Of a DNA stretch of 53,533 nt, positions 16,892 to 26,700 are shown piece after piece (position 1 is the first letter of the stretch; each line of letters opens with the position of its first letter). A program made the position numbers and the translations under genes. The stretch spans positions 1 to 53,533 of the forward strand of contig CAIYNU010000073.1 in assembly GCA_903927615.1 (NCBI GenBank), in the 5' to 3' direction. The notes beneath the pieces are model-generated. The model saw only the letters and a program-made list of their open reading frames with translations, did not search any database and was not told the origin of the DNA. The stretch is from an uncultured Rhodospirillales bacterium (GTDB lineage Bacteria; Pseudomonadota; Alphaproteobacteria; Azospirillales; Azospirillaceae).

Positions 16892-17539
16892 TCAATGATC
16901 GTGAGGCGGCAAGGGGGGGAGGCTTGGCTTCGGGTCAACGGCATCGCGTTGCAGCCTGGCCAGCACCGTCAGCAGGCGGGCAACGCAGATCAGCGTTTCT
17001 ATTTGTGGATCGCGATGACTGAAAACAAACAGAAGATCTTCGTCAACTTCCACCATCTCGGGATAATTTGTGATGACATCTGCCGGAATGTCAAGGAAGT
17101 GATAGAAAATGTGCAGGGCGAATTCTTCATTAATTCGTAGGATGTGCTCACTATGCGGCTCGGGGTCGTCGGGGGTTAACTCTTTAATGCTAATCGGGCG
17201 ATGCATCGCAATCAAGCGGGCGATGATGGAGGCCCGCCGCTTTTCGTCACAACCGCCTTGGAGTTGATGAAATTGCCTGACCGGCTTTAGATCATTGGCA
17301 TAAATATAACAAATCTCGGCCAGGGTGGTATGATTAATCCAGAATCCCTCGACCGGGATATTTCGATACGCTTTCTTCATACAATTGAATACTTTTAAAA
17401 TTTCGCTGTATCGTTCGTTAATAAAATCCTGCTCGTAAGCGCAATACTCCCCCCAAGTCATCGGAAGCTCAGAGCAATGCCCATCCTCATTGTACCGGCA
17501 AATATGCCCCTTATTTGCATTTCGATCGCAAACCGCCAC
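16892..17539 (-). CDS. Hypothetical protein with AT-rich base composition (GTG start)
   Basis: I do not recognise this 215-residue protein. The GTG at 17537-17539 is the earliest possible start, because an in-frame TAA lies two codons upstream; the next Met is residue 27. The N-terminus has several Cys and His (Cys4, Cys14, Cys22, Cys33) that might bind a metal. The middle is rich in aromatics and Ile, and the C-terminus is a proline-rich tail (PKPSLPPLPPHDH). Codon use is clearly more AT-rich than in bcp or glnE, which suggests transfer from another genome. The gene upstream on the same strand is the 71-residue protein at 17629-17844. Confidence 0.6.
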   Translation of the reverse strand: MAVCDRNANKGHICRYNEDGHCSELPMTWGEYCAYEQDFINERYSEILKVFNCMKKAYRNIPVEGFWINHTTLAEICYIYANDLKPVRQFHQLQGGCDEKRRASIIARLIAMHRPISIKELTPDDPEPHSEHILRINEEFALHIFYHFLDIPADVITNYPEMVEVDEDLLFVFSHRDPQIETLICVARLLTVLARLQRDAVDPKPSLPPLPPHDH

Positions 17540-17568
17540 GATTTAATACCCCCAAGCCGCACGCCTCC

Positions 17569-17596
17569 ATTCCGCTCAACTGATGTTGAGCGGAAT
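17569..17596. terminator. Hairpin between two leftward hypothetical genes
   Basis: Perfect 12-base arms (ATTCCGCTCAAC / GTTGAGCGGAAT) with a four-base loop lie between the stop of the 71-residue gene and the GTG start of the 215-residue gene. It could be a terminator or an mRNA control hairpin for the downstream gene. Confidence 0.55.
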
Positions 17597-17628
17597 TGGG
17601 TGAAAATATTAAATACCGTTATTGAGCT

Positions 17629-17844
17629 TTAATGAGCGTGTCGGATGGTGCAGACCGCCACAATGCGATCATAGCACTCGGCCTCGGCCCGTTCCTTGTT
17701 ATGCGCCTTATAGGCGTTCTGGCGCTTTTGGGAGACCCGCTTCTTGAAGCCTGGGTTGGCGAGCATAACTTCAGCATTTGAAGCTATCGCCGGCGTCTCC
17801 GCGGCTGCGGCAGTAACCCGTGATCCGGGCTGCGATTCGGTCAT
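17629..17844 (-). CDS. Small hypothetical basic protein (71 residues)
   Basis: The ATG at 17842-17844 is preferred over the Met 15 codons upstream, because a strong GGAGG ribosome site lies about 6 bases before it. The N-terminal half is Ala/Thr-rich and looks disordered. The C-terminal half carries a Lys/Arg-rich run (FKKRVSQKRQNAYKAHNKER) and ends with two Cys and two His (ECYDRIVAVCTIRHAH). Function unknown; a nucleic-acid-binding role is only a guess from charge. Confidence 0.5.
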   Translation of the reverse strand: MTESQPGSRVTAAAAETPAIASNAEVMLANPGFKKRVSQKRQNAYKAHNKERAEAECYDRIVAVCTIRHAH

Positions 17845-18349
17845 CTTGCGTCCTCCTTTCCCTCTGACTCGCGGTCGCCCCGCAACCATGCACAGGCTTG
17901 TGCACGAGGGCGAGAGTCGTTTAGCCTATTAGCTCTTGCCGGGCAATCTCCATGATGATTGCCACGGTGGCGATTCCGCTTATTGTGGCTATGCTAACAC
18001 AAAACCGGGTTGGAACGCTCCAAAAATCGCTGTTAAACATTCATTTGTAGGTCTGTGCCGTTGCTGTTCGGTGAAATTAAGGTCAAGGCGATCACCTCGG
18101 ACGGGAAACAGGTCACTGATTGCTTCGACTCGCAACGGTCATCCGGCCATCCTGACCGGATAAAGTAGCGGCCGGTGACCGGCGTCGGCGTAGCGGTGCG
18201 GACGCCCTTCGGTCCGGTCAGCGGGACACGGTACCGCCGGTCATGAAGACCTGTAAGCTTTAGCAGTGGCTTTGATGTGGCGCGGAAATGGCCTAGATTC
18301 TGGATCACGTCCAGCCGGCTGCGGCGGGCAATGCGAAGAGAGGGCGTCC
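17845..18349. other. Intergenic stretch with no supported gene
   Basis: About 500 bases with no ORF I would defend. It holds the divergent 5' regions of the small basic protein (leftward) and the 177-residue hypothetical (rightward), and a GC-rich segment (about 18165-18245) with short inverted repeats such as CCGGTGACCGG. A structured RNA is possible but I recognise none. Confidence 0.4.
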
Positions 18350-18880
18350 ATGAAGAACGCTGAAGGACAGGCACTGCTTTCGGCTGCCTTCCGGCAACTG
18401 ATTACCGTCACCAAACTGGACGCGGCGCTTGATCGCGTACACAGTCTGGATGATCTGACCCGAGTCTTCAATGCCTACCCGTGGGACGAGAAGGTCTTTT
18501 CGATCTTTGATAATAGCGGGACATCCTGGGCGGTGCAGGTTCTGAAGGACGGGCCGACCCTGACCATCCGGCCGACCCGGCACGATGTCCATGACACGGT
18601 GCAGGTGGCGGGCTCGGCGTTCTTCAAGCAGTTGATCGCAGTTCTTCAGGCCAAGCATCCCAGCTTCCGGATCACCGGCACCGAGTCGTTCCTGGAGCGG
18701 GTGCTCCACGACAGCGGCATCGAACACCGCCTGCCCGAACTGGCGGCTTCGCGTCACGAAGACAGCGCGTTGCGCGATCACCGGCGGCGCCTGCGCGAGA
18801 TGCAGCGGCAGAAGCATGAGGAATTCCGGGAAACCAAGGCCTCGGATCATCGCTACATGTACTGGCTGTGGTATCAATGA
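18350..18880 (+). CDS. Hypothetical protein, charged C-terminus
   Basis: The ORF can extend upstream to 18266, but the ATG at 18350 has a purine-rich ribosome site (AGAGAGGGCG) and the extension looks non-coding, so 18350 is chosen, giving 176 residues. The N-terminal two-thirds looks like a compact alpha/beta domain. Residues from about 130 on are Arg/Glu/His-rich and probably helical, ending in an aromatic tail (YMYWLWYQ). I do not recognise the family. It precedes the nif operon promoter by about 230 bases but is probably not part of that operon. Confidence 0.6.
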   Translation: MKNAEGQALLSAAFRQLITVTKLDAALDRVHSLDDLTRVFNAYPWDEKVFSIFDNSGTSWAVQVLKDGPTLTIRPTRHDVHDTVQVAGSAFFKQLIAVLQAKHPSFRITGTESFLERVLHDSGIEHRLPELAASRHEDSALRDHRRRLREMQRQKHEEFRETKASDHRYMYWLWYQ

Positions 18881-18909
18881 TCCTGGCGGGCCGGCCCTGA
18901 CCGGCTGTG

Positions 18910-18943
18910 GACAGAGCCCCATAGAGGACAGAGCCCCATAGAG
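18910..18943. repeat. 17-base perfect tandem duplication
   Basis: The unit GACAGAGCCCCATAGAG occurs twice head to tail (18910-18926 and 18927-18943), just after the hypothetical gene ending at 18880. It looks like a slippage duplication in non-coding DNA. Confidence 0.9.
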
Positions 18944-19112
18944 GCAAGAGCAGGCATCGATCGGCGGACCTGATCAAGGTGCATACGCCGCTGACTCGGG
19001 ACGTCGGGCCGGCCTTTCGGTGACCGCGTGCCTCGAGATCGCACACCGAAAAGAACGGGCGGGCGGGACGTCCGCGGTCCATCCGGCCCCGCTTCCCCCC
19101 CCCCCCAGAAAC

Positions 19113-19128
19113 TGTCGCAAAGCCGACA
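19113..19128 (+). promoter_or_regulatory. NifA upstream activator sequence (TGT-N10-ACA)
   Basis: TGT at 19113-19115 and ACA at 19126-19128 are separated by exactly ten bases, the NifA-binding consensus. The site lies about 100 bases upstream of the -24/-12 element, the usual distance for an enhancer acting by DNA looping. Confidence 0.75.
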
Positions 19129-19223
19129 TCTTCCGAGACTCTGTTGTACTCCCGCCAGCGTCCGCTTCGGGCGAAAGCGCAAGAAAGGGCCGCCTGGCCT
19201 TCGGAATTCGGCCCGCCAACCTT

Positions 19224-19239
19224 CGGCATGACGTTTGCA
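19224..19239 (+). promoter_or_regulatory. Sigma-54 (-24/-12) promoter of the nif accessory operon
   Basis: CGGCATGACGTTTGCA contains the invariant GG (19225-19226) and GC (19237-19238) with the required ten bases between them and the TT before GC. The first base and the sixth (C in place of T, T in place of C) differ from TGGCAC-N5-TTGCA. It lies about 67 bases before the iscA-like start and downstream of a NifA site, so nitrogen-fixation control is expected. Confidence 0.75.
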
Positions 19240-19305
19240 TGTTCTTTGCACATACGCAATGTCGTCCGCTGTCTGTCGGCGGTGCTTCGGAGGGAGGAAG
19301 AGGCC

Positions 19306-19629
19306 ATGGTGGCTCTGACCGAAAATGCCGTGAATGCCATTCGCCGCGTCTTCGAAACCGCGGAGACGCCGCCCGCCGGCCTGCGGATCATGGCCGAGCA
19401 GGGGGGGTGCTCGGGCGTTCGTTATAAAATGGGCCTCGATTTTCAGGTGCAGGACAGCGATGCGGTGTATCGGGTCGGCGACATCACGGTGCTGGTGGAT
19501 GCCGAGAGCCAGCCGATGTTGGAGGGCGTCGAAGTGGATTTCGTCGACAGCGTCGAGGGCGCGGGCTTCGTGATCGAAAATCCCAAAGCCAAAACCGGCT
19601 GCGGGTCGTGCCATTCCCAGACTTGCTGA
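19306..19629 (+). CDS. Nif-type IscA/HesB iron-sulfur assembly protein
   Basis: A 107-residue A-type carrier that holds iron or an Fe-S cluster during nitrogenase maturation. Cys35 in GGCSG and the C-terminal Cys99 and Cys102 are the expected ligands. The C-terminal pair is spaced C-x2-C (CGSC) rather than the usual C-x-C, and a further Cys ends the protein. It is the first gene after the NifA/sigma-54 promoter, with a strong AGGGAGGAAG ribosome site, and nifU starts 14 bases after its stop. The gene is commonly called iscN or iscA-nif; I leave the symbol empty. Confidence 0.9.
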   Translation: MVALTENAVNAIRRVFETAETPPAGLRIMAEQGGCSGVRYKMGLDFQVQDSDAVYRVGDITVLVDAESQPMLEGVEVDFVDSVEGAGFVIENPKAKTGCGSCHSQTC

Positions 19630-19643
19630 ACGGATTCCCGATC

Positions 19644-20645
19644 ATGTGGAACTATTCCGAAAAAGTCAAAGATCACTTCTTCAATCCACGCAATGTCGGT
19701 GTGCTCGATGCGCCCGACGGCGTCGGTGAAGTCGGCTCGATCGCCTGTGGCGATGCGCTGAAGTTGATGATCAAGGTGGCCCCTGCCGACGCCCGGATCA
19801 CCGACGCCCGGTTCCAGACCTTTGGCTGCGGGTCGGCCATCGCGTCTTCCTCGGCGTTGACCGAGATGATCATCGGCAAGACCATCGACGAGGCGCTGAC
19901 CGTCACCAATCAGGATATTGCCGGGTATCTCGGGGGTTTGCCGCCCGAAAAGATGCATTGCTCGGTGATGGGTGCCGAGGCCTTGCGGGCCGCGATCGCC
20001 AATTACCGCGGCGAGGCCCTGGAAGCCGATGATGACGAGGATGGCGCGCTGGTGTGCAAGTGCTTCGGCATCACCGAAGGCTTGTTGAGCCGGGCGATCC
20101 GCACCAACGCCCTGACCACCGTCGAGACCGTGACGGCCTACACCAAGGCTGGCGGCAGTTGCGCCACCTGCCGGGATAAGATCGAGATGGTGTTGGGCGA
20201 TGTCAACGCCGAGATGGTCAGCGAAGGCCTGTTGGAAAGCGCCAAGGCGTTTCGCTACCGCGGCCGTGGGCTGGGGGAGACCGCCCCCGTCACCACCCCG
20301 GCCACGGCCCGGCCGACCCCGCCGGCCCGGCCGGCCCAGCTTCGTCCGGCCCAAGCGGCGGTGAAACCGGCCGGGGCCAAGCCCGCGGGCGGGCCGATGA
20401 CCCTGGTCAAGAAGATCGCGCTGATCCAGGAAGCCTTGGAAGCGGTGCGGCCGACCTTCCAGCGCGACGGCGGTGATGTGGAACTGGTGGATGTCGAGGG
20501 CGACACCGTTTCGGTTCAGCTGTTTGGGACCTGCGTCGATTGCAGCATGTCGGCGTTCACCTTGCACATGGTTCAGGAAAAATTGAGTGAGGCCCTTGGC
20601 CGTCCGGTTCGGGTTGTTCCGGCCGACGACAGTATGGCCGCCTGA
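19644..20645 (+). CDS. nifU: NifU, nitrogenase Fe-S cluster scaffold
   Basis: A 333-residue three-part scaffold receiving sulfur from NifS. The IscU-like N-terminal domain has Cys35, Cys62 and Cys106. The central ferredoxin-like [2Fe-2S] domain has Cys138, Cys140, Cys173 and Cys176. An Ala/Pro-rich linker (about 210-250) leads to the C-terminal Nfu domain with CVDC at 297-300. All the cysteines expected for full-length NifU are present. The ORF extends 12 codons upstream into the iscA-like gene, but the ATG at 19644 matches the conserved [19 protein letters not shown] start. Confidence 0.97.
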   Translation: MWNYSEKVKDHFFNPRNVGVLDAPDGVGEVGSIACGDALKLMIKVAPADARITDARFQTFGCGSAIASSSALTEMIIGKTIDEALTVTNQDIAGYLGGLPPEKMHCSVMGAEALRAAIANYRGEALEADDDEDGALVCKCFGITEGLLSRAIRTNALTTVETVTAYTKAGGSCATCRDKIEMVLGDVNAEMVSEGLLESAKAFRYRGRGLGETAPVTTPATARPTPPARPAQLRPAQAAVKPAGAKPAGGPMTLVKKIALIQEALEAVRPTFQRDGGDVELVDVEGDTVSVQLFGTCVDCSMSAFTLHMVQEKLSEALGRPVRVVPADDSMAA

Positions 20646-20678
20646 CCGCCTGCCGGCCTGACCGGGGAGTTCTTCATC

Positions 20679-21884
20679 ATGCAACCTGCGATTTATCTCG
20701 ACAACAACGCCACGACGCGCGTCGATCCCGAAGTGGTCTCGGCGATGCTGCCCTTCTTTACCGAGCATTTCGGCAATGCGTCGTCCATGCATGGCTTCGG
20801 CACCGCGGCCGGGGCCGGGTTGGCCCGGGCCCGGACCCAGGTTCAGGCGCTGCTGGGGGCGGCCCATGATCATGAGGTGGTGTTCACCTCGGGCGGTTCG
20901 GAATCGAACGCAACGGCGATTCTGGCGGCGTTGGCGGCCAGCCCGGAGCGGCGCGAGATCGTCACGTCGGCGGTCGAACATCCGGCCGTCCTCGCCTTGT
21001 GCCAGTATCTGGCCAAGCAGGAGGGCTACGAACTCCACATCATCCCGGTGGACGACAAAGGCCGGCTCGACCTCGACGCCTATCGCGCGGCACTGTCGGA
21101 ACGGGTCGCGGTGGTCTCGATCATGTGGGCCAATAACGAGACCGGAACCATCTTTCCGGTCGAGCACCTGGCGGTGATGGCCAAGGCCCTGGACATCCCG
21201 TTTCATACCGATGCCGTTCAAATGGTCGGCAAAAGCACTTTGTCTTTGGCCGACAGCGCCATCGATCTGTTGTCGCTGTCCGGTCACAAGCTGCACGCGC
21301 CCAAGGGCATCGGCGCGTTGTATGTCAAACGCGGAACCCGGTTTCGGCCGCTGATCCGGGGCGGCCACCAGGAGCGCGGCCGTCGGGCCGGAACCGAGAA
21401 CATTCCGGGCATCGTCGGCCTGGGGCGGGCCGCCGAATTGGCTCTGGCCGGGCTTGCGGACGAGAACACCCGGGTGCGGGGGTTGCGTGATCGCCTGGAG
21501 CAGGGGTTGCTGGCCAGGATCGAGCACTGCTTCGTGACCGGCGATGTGGAGAACCGGTTGCCCAACACCGCCAACATCGCCTTCGAGTTTATCGAAGGCG
21601 AAGCGATCCTGTTGCTTCTCAACCGCGAAGGCGTCGCCGCCTCATCGGGTTCGGCCTGCACCTCGGGGTCGCTGGAGCCGTCCCACGTGATGCGGGCCAT
21701 GGGAATTCCCTACACCGCCGCCCATGGCGCCACGCGGTTCTCGCTGTCGCGGGAGACCACGGAGGCCGACATCGATCGGGTGATTGAGGTGTTGCCCGGG
21801 ATCATTGCGCGTCTGCGCGGTCTGTCGCCCTATTGGAATGCCGCTGAGGGGACCGCCAAGTCCTTTGAGCCGGCCTATGCCTGA
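20679..21884 (+). CDS. nifS: NifS cysteine desulfurase
   Basis: A PLP-dependent enzyme that releases sulfur from cysteine and hands it to NifU. The 401-residue protein shows the N-terminal IYLDNNATTRVD, the PLP lysine at about residue 204 in SGHKLHAPKG, and the active-site Cys at about 327 in SGSACTSG. It lies 33 bases after nifU with a GGGGAG ribosome site. The position in the operon identifies it as NifS rather than the housekeeping IscS. Confidence 0.97.
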   Translation: MQPAIYLDNNATTRVDPEVVSAMLPFFTEHFGNASSMHGFGTAAGAGLARARTQVQALLGAAHDHEVVFTSGGSESNATAILAALAASPERREIVTSAVEHPAVLALCQYLAKQEGYELHIIPVDDKGRLDLDAYRAALSERVAVVSIMWANNETGTIFPVEHLAVMAKALDIPFHTDAVQMVGKSTLSLADSAIDLLSLSGHKLHAPKGIGALYVKRGTRFRPLIRGGHQERGRRAGTENIPGIVGLGRAAELALAGLADENTRVRGLRDRLEQGLLARIEHCFVTGDVENRLPNTANIAFEFIEGEAILLLLNREGVAASSGSACTSGSLEPSHVMRAMGIPYTAAHGATRFSLSRETTEADIDRVIEVLPGIIARLRGLSPYWNAAEGTAKSFEPAYA

Positions 21885-21888
21885 TGGC

Positions 21889-21910
21889 CCGGGGGGGCTT
21901 GCCCCCCCGG
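21889..21910. terminator. Hairpin between nifS and nifV
   Basis: Nine-base arms (CCGGGGGGG / CCCCCCCGG) with a CTTG loop begin 5 bases after the nifS stop. No T-run follows. It may attenuate or stabilise the upstream mRNA rather than stop transcription, since nifV has no obvious promoter of its own. Confidence 0.5.
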
Positions 21911-21975
21911 CCGCGCCCAACGCTTGCGATGGTTGGAAGACGGGACTTTTCTTTGAGGGATGAGGGAGAAAGCCC

Positions 21976-23118
21976 ATGCAGCACGCCAGCATCAACGACA
22001 CCACGCTCCGCGACGGCGAACAAGCCGCGGGTGTGGCCTTCACGACCGAAGAACGCCTGGCCATCGCCCAAGCCCTGGATGCCGCGGGCGTGCCGGAGAT
22101 CGAGGTCGGCGTGCCGGCGATGGGCGAAGCCGAGCAGGACGATATCCGCGCCATCGTCGGGTTGCGCCTGAGGGCGCGGGCGGTGGCATGGTGCCGGATG
22201 CGCCGGGATGACATCGCCGCGGCGGCCGGATGCGGCGTGCCGATGATCAACCTGTCGATCCCGGTTTCGGACCAGCAGATCGCCAAGAAGCTGAAGCGCG
22301 ACCGGACTTGGGTGCTGGGCCATGTCGCGTCGATGGTGGCCTTGGCCCGGGATCACGGGCTGATGGTGGCGGTCGGTGGCGAGGACTCGTCGCGCGCCGA
22401 TCCCGACTTTATCATGCGGGTGATGGAGACGGCCGGCCGGGCCGGGGCGGTTCGGTACCGCTTTGCCGATACGCTGGGGATTCTGGACCCCTTTACCACC
22501 CGGGAAACCTTCCGCCGGTTGTGTGCCGCCACCGATTTAGTCCTGGAAATTCACGCCCACGACGATTTGGGCATGGCCACGGCGAATTCTCTGGCGGCGG
22601 TGCTGGGCGGGGCCGGTGCGGTCAGCGTTACGGTCAACGGCCTGGGCGAGCGTGCCGGTAACGCCGCGCTGGAAGAGGTGGTGGTGGCGCTGTCCTATCT
22701 CCATCAACGGGAAACCGGCGTCGATGCGCGGCAACTGGGCGGGTTGTCGGCCCTGGTGGCCGACGCCGCGCGGCGCCCGGTGCCGGCAGCCAAGAGTGTC
22801 GTCGGCGCGGCGGCGTTCACCCACGAGTCGGGAATTCACGTTCACGGTCTGCTGAGTGATCGCGGCAACTACCAGGCCGTGGACCCGGCCGACCTGGGCC
22901 GGCATCATCGGATCGTGTTGGGCAAGCATTCGGGAATTACCGCGGTGATGGAGGTGATGCGCGGTCACGGCCTGACCGTGGGGCCGGTGCAGGCCCGGGC
23001 GGTGCTGGCCCATATCCGCCGGCACGCCACGGCGGCCAAGGCCGAACCCACGGTGGACGACCTCCGGCGTTTTCTCGGCGAGGTCATGACGCATTCAGAA
23101 ACAGGAGGTCGGGCATGA
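21976..23118 (+). CDS. nifV: Homocitrate synthase NifV
   Basis: Condenses acetyl-CoA with 2-oxoglutarate to homocitrate, the organic ligand of FeMo-co. The 380-residue protein has the DRE-TIM barrel signature ([17 protein letters not shown] at about 5-21), the HAHDDLGMA segment (about 194-202) and the ESGIHVHG segment (about 282-289). The ribosome site GAGGGAGAA precedes ATG 21976. Its stop overlaps the nifW start (ATGA), so the two are coupled. Confidence 0.96.
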   Translation: MQHASINDTTLRDGEQAAGVAFTTEERLAIAQALDAAGVPEIEVGVPAMGEAEQDDIRAIVGLRLRARAVAWCRMRRDDIAAAAGCGVPMINLSIPVSDQQIAKKLKRDRTWVLGHVASMVALARDHGLMVAVGGEDSSRADPDFIMRVMETAGRAGAVRYRFADTLGILDPFTTRETFRRLCAATDLVLEIHAHDDLGMATANSLAAVLGGAGAVSVTVNGLGERAGNAALEEVVVALSYLHQRETGVDARQLGGLSALVADAARRPVPAAKSVVGAAAFTHESGIHVHGLLSDRGNYQAVDPADLGRHHRIVLGKHSGITAVMEVMRGHGLTVGPVQARAVLAHIRRHATAAKAEPTVDDLRRFLGEVMTHSETGGRA

Positions 23119-23429
23119 GTGTCCTTCAAAATCAACTGGCAACCCTCTCCGCCGCCGAGGACTTCTTCACCACGCTGGGGGTGCCCTTCGACCAGCAATT
23201 GCTTCACGTGAAACGTTTGCATGTGCTCAAGCATTTTCACGAGCGCCTGGCGGCGCTGGACCTGACCGGCCTGGACCCGGGGGCGGAACGGACCGCCACC
23301 GCCGCCGCCCTGGCAGCGGCCTATTCCGATGCGCAAACCGTCGCGCCCCGCGATGTGGGGCTGTTCAAGGTGTTTCAGGAGTCCGCTCCCGCGCGCAGCT
23401 TTGTGCCCCTGGAGTCCATTACCCGTTAG
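23115..23429 (+). CDS. nifW: Nitrogenase stabilising/protective protein NifW
   Basis: A small (104-residue) protein that binds the MoFe protein and helps protect nitrogenase from oxygen. The N-terminal [17 protein letters not shown] and the C-terminal [20 protein letters not shown] segments are characteristic. It overlaps nifV by four bases and is followed by a good terminator, marking the end of the operon. Confidence 0.93.
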   Translation: MSVLQNQLATLSAAEDFFTTLGVPFDQQLLHVKRLHVLKHFHERLAALDLTGLDPGAERTATAAALAAAYSDAQTVAPRDVGLFKVFQESAPARSFVPLESITR

Positions 23430-23753
23430 GGCGGTTGCCGATCACGGTGGATCGCCGTTGAGAGCGCGGGCGCCTCGCCCGCCCCTTTTGCGGCCGGGAC
23501 GGCCGCGGTCCAGACTCTGCAACCGGATCGGAAACCGCCAGTTCGACAAAATCACATTCTGCAAGCAAGGGGCTTCCTCAAAGTCATGCCCCCGCCAACG
23601 TATCCGGGGCCGGAGCCGGGATTCGCGGAATCAACCGCTCACACCAAAAAAAAAGCACGCGTCCATCCGCTCCCGCTTCGAGCTTACGGCTAACGCACCG
23701 TCATGACGACACAGTTCACGCGAATCTGACGCGGTCAAAGGCGGAGGGCGCGA
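23430..23753. other. Gap between the convergent nifW and dnaE genes
   Basis: About 320 bases holding the nif terminator (23467-23490) and otherwise no gene or repeat I can support. A nine-base A run lies near 23647-23655. Confidence 0.6.
23467..23490 (+). terminator. Rho-independent terminator of the nif operon
   Basis: Seven-base arms GCGGGCG / CGCCCGC with a CCT loop are followed by CCCTTTT, 38 bases after the nifW stop. Confidence 0.75.
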
Positions 23754-26700
23754 CTAAAGGTCGATCACCTCCACCACCCCCGCGACGTTGCGCAAGGCCG
23801 CGCGAATCCGGGGCGCCATGGCATAGCTTCCGGGCAGGTCGATTTCCACCTCCCGGAACGGGGCGATCTCCACCGCGATGCTGATTCGGGCCCGGCCCCG
23901 GCCGACTTGATCGAGGGTGGCCTTGAGGGCCGGAAGCGGTGACGGGTCGCGGACCACGATCCGCAGGCCTTCGGCGACGGTGGCCACCACCTCGTCCAGC
24001 GGTTTGATGTCCTGGCAGGTCAGGCGCAGGTCTTCGCCCTGGCGCTGGATATCCACCTGAAGCAGGACCGCTTTGCCCGCTTCCAACTGCTCGCGAGCAG
24101 TGGCCAGCAGCTCCGAAAATATCGTGACTTCAAACACGCCGCTGGCGTCGGAAAGTTGGGCAAAGGCGAAGCGATTGCCGCTTTTGGCGGTGCGCTCCTG
24201 GCGGGAGATCACAATACCGGCCATTCGGGTCCGGGTGGCGCCGCCGCGCGCCAGGCGGCCGGGCAGGTCGGCGACCCGAACCACCTCCAGGCGGCGCAAT
24301 GGTACGGCGTAGGCGTCCAGCGGATGAGCCGAGAGGTAGAAGCCGATGGCGTCAAATTCGTGTTTGAGTTTCTCCAAAGGGTCCCAAGGGGGCGCGGCGA
24401 CCAGTTCGGGCAGCGTCAGGGATGGACCGGCGCCACCAGTGCCGAACAGGCTGACCTGGCCCGACTGGCGCTCGGCGGTGGCCGCCTGGCCGTAGCGCAT
24501 CAGCGTTTCCACCGAAGCCAGCACCCGCGCCCGGTTCGGCTCCAACCCGTCGAAGGCCCCGGCCCGGGCCATATTTTCCAACAGGCGCTTGTTGATCACC
24601 TTGGTGTCGAGCCGGCGGGCAAAGTCGTACAGGTCCCGGTACTGGCCGCCCCGCTCGCGCTCCTCCACCAGCACCGCCATGGCCGCGGCGCCGACCCCCT
24701 TGATGGCGGCCAGGGCGTAGCGGATGGCCTTGTCGCCGCCGGGCAGGGTTTCGACGGTGAAAATCCCCGACGAGCGGTTGATGTCGGGGCTCAGCAGGCG
24801 AATCCCCAGTCGCACCAGTTCCTGGCGGAACACATTGAGCTTGTCGGTGTTGCCAAGGTCCAGGGTCATGGAAGCCGCCAGAAACGCCACCGGGTGATTG
24901 GCCTTGAGCCAGGCGGTCTGATAGGCGACCAGGGCGTAGGCGGCGGCGTGGCTCTTGTTGAAGCCGTAGCCGGCAAACTTGTTGACCTGATCGAAGATCA
25001 TTCCGGCCTGCCCGGCCTCGACACCCCGTGACTTGGCACCCTCCACGAACAACTGGCGTTGGGCATCCATCTCGGATTGAATTTTTTTACCCATCGCCCG
25101 ACGCAGCAGATCGGCACCGCCCAGCGTATAGCCGGACAGAACCTGTGCGATCTGCATCACCTGTTCCTGGTAGATCATGATTCCGAATGTTTCTTTCAGA
25201 ATCGCCTCAAGCGAGGGATGCAGGTAATCGGCGGGCTCTTCGCCGTTTTTAACCCGGATGTATTTGGGGATGTTATCCATGGGCCCGGGGCGGTAGAGGG
25301 CCACCAGGGCGATAATATCTTCGAACCGGTTGGGCTTGAGCCGGCGCAGCACGTCGCGCATGCCCGAACTTTCCAACTGGAACACCCCGGTGGCTTCGGC
25401 CCGGCCTAACAAGGCGTAGGTTTTCTCGTCATCCAGGGGCAGGTTGGCGAGATCGATGGCTTCGCCGGTCAGTTCCACGCCTTTTTGCAGAACAGTGAGG
25501 GTCTTTAACCCTAAAAAGTCGAACTTAACCAGCCCAGCCTGTTCCACATACTTCATGTTGAACTGCGTCACCGGCATGGTCGAACGCGGGTCGCGGTACA
25601 GCGCCACCAACTGGTCCAGCGGCCGGTCGCTGATCACCACGCCCGCGGCGTGGGTCGAGGCGTGGCGATACAGGCCCTCCAGCTTCATGGCCATGGCCAT
25701 CATCCGGCCGACATTGGGATCGCTATCCCGGTGTTGCTGGAGTTGGGGCTCGCCGTCGATGGCCTGTTGCAGCGTCACCGGATTGGCCGCGTTGTTGGGC
25801 ACCAGCTTGCAGATGCGGTCGACCTGCCCCAACGGCAATTGCAGGACCCGGCCGACGTCCCGCAGCACCGCCCGCGCCTGGAGCTTGCCGAAGGTGATGA
25901 TCTGGGCGACCCGGTCCCGGCCGTAACGCCCCTGAACGTAGCGGATCACCTCGTCCCGACGGTCCTGGCAGAAGTCGATGTCGAAGTCGGGCATCGAGAC
26001 CCGCTCGGGATTGAGGAACCGTTCGAACAGCAGGCCGAAGCGCAACGGGTCCAGATCGGTGATGGTCAGCGCCCACGCCACCACCGAGCCCGCGCCCGAG
26101 CCGCGGCCGGGGCCGACCGGAATGCCGTGCTCCTTGGCCCAGCGGATGAAGTCGGCCACGATCAGAAAGTAACCGGGAAATTTCATGCCCTCGATCACGT
26201 CCAGCTCGAACTCCAGGCGCTCGCGATAGCGTCTGGCGGCGTCCGCACGGTCCGCAACGCCCATCTCCGGCCGGTAAACCTGCCGCTCCAGCCGCACCTC
26301 CAGGCCGGCGCGGGCCTGCTGGCGCAAGGCCAGGCCTTCGCTTTGCCCGGCGGCCAGGGCGTCGGGATAAGGCGGCAGAATCGGCTTGATCGGCTTCAGC
26401 AGGAACGAGCACCGCCGGGCAATCACCAGGGTGTTGTCGACGGCCTCGGGCAGGTCGGCGAACAGCGCCCGCATTTCGGCGGCGGACTTGAAGCGATGGT
26501 CGGGGGTCAGATGCCGGCGGTCGGTTTCGGCCAGATAGCGTCCCTCGGCGATGCACAGCAAGGCATCATGGGCCTCGAACATGCCGGCATCGGCGAAGTA
26601 ACAGTCGTTGGTGGCCACTAGCGGCAGGTTGTAGGTGTAGGCCAGCGCCACCAGGGCCGGCTCGATCCGGTCTTCCACCGCCGCCGGCGCCCCGCTATGG

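Larger units (their letters stand above)
18881..19305. other. Upstream region of the nif operon
   Basis: About 425 non-coding bases. It contains a 17-base tandem duplication (18910-18943), a run of a dozen C residues (about 19095-19106), a NifA-type site (19113-19128), a sigma-54 promoter match (19224-19239) and the ribosome site of the iscA-like gene (AGGGAGGAAGAGG, about 19291-19303). ORFs crossing it lack credible starts and protein character. Confidence 0.7.

Noticed and set aside
18165-18245. GC-rich inverted-repeat segment as a riboswitch or small RNA
   Set aside because: Only short self-complementary pieces are visible; no known RNA consensus is recognisable and no promoter or terminator pair frames it.
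18033-18374. Leftward ORF of 113 residues upstream of the 18350 gene
   Set aside because: No ribosome site, no recognisable fold, and it covers the promoter region of the gene at 18350.
18672-19391. Leftward 239-residue ORF across the nif promoter region
   Set aside because: Antisense to the 18350 gene and the iscA-like gene, includes the tandem duplication and the C run, and would cover the NifA and sigma-54 sites.
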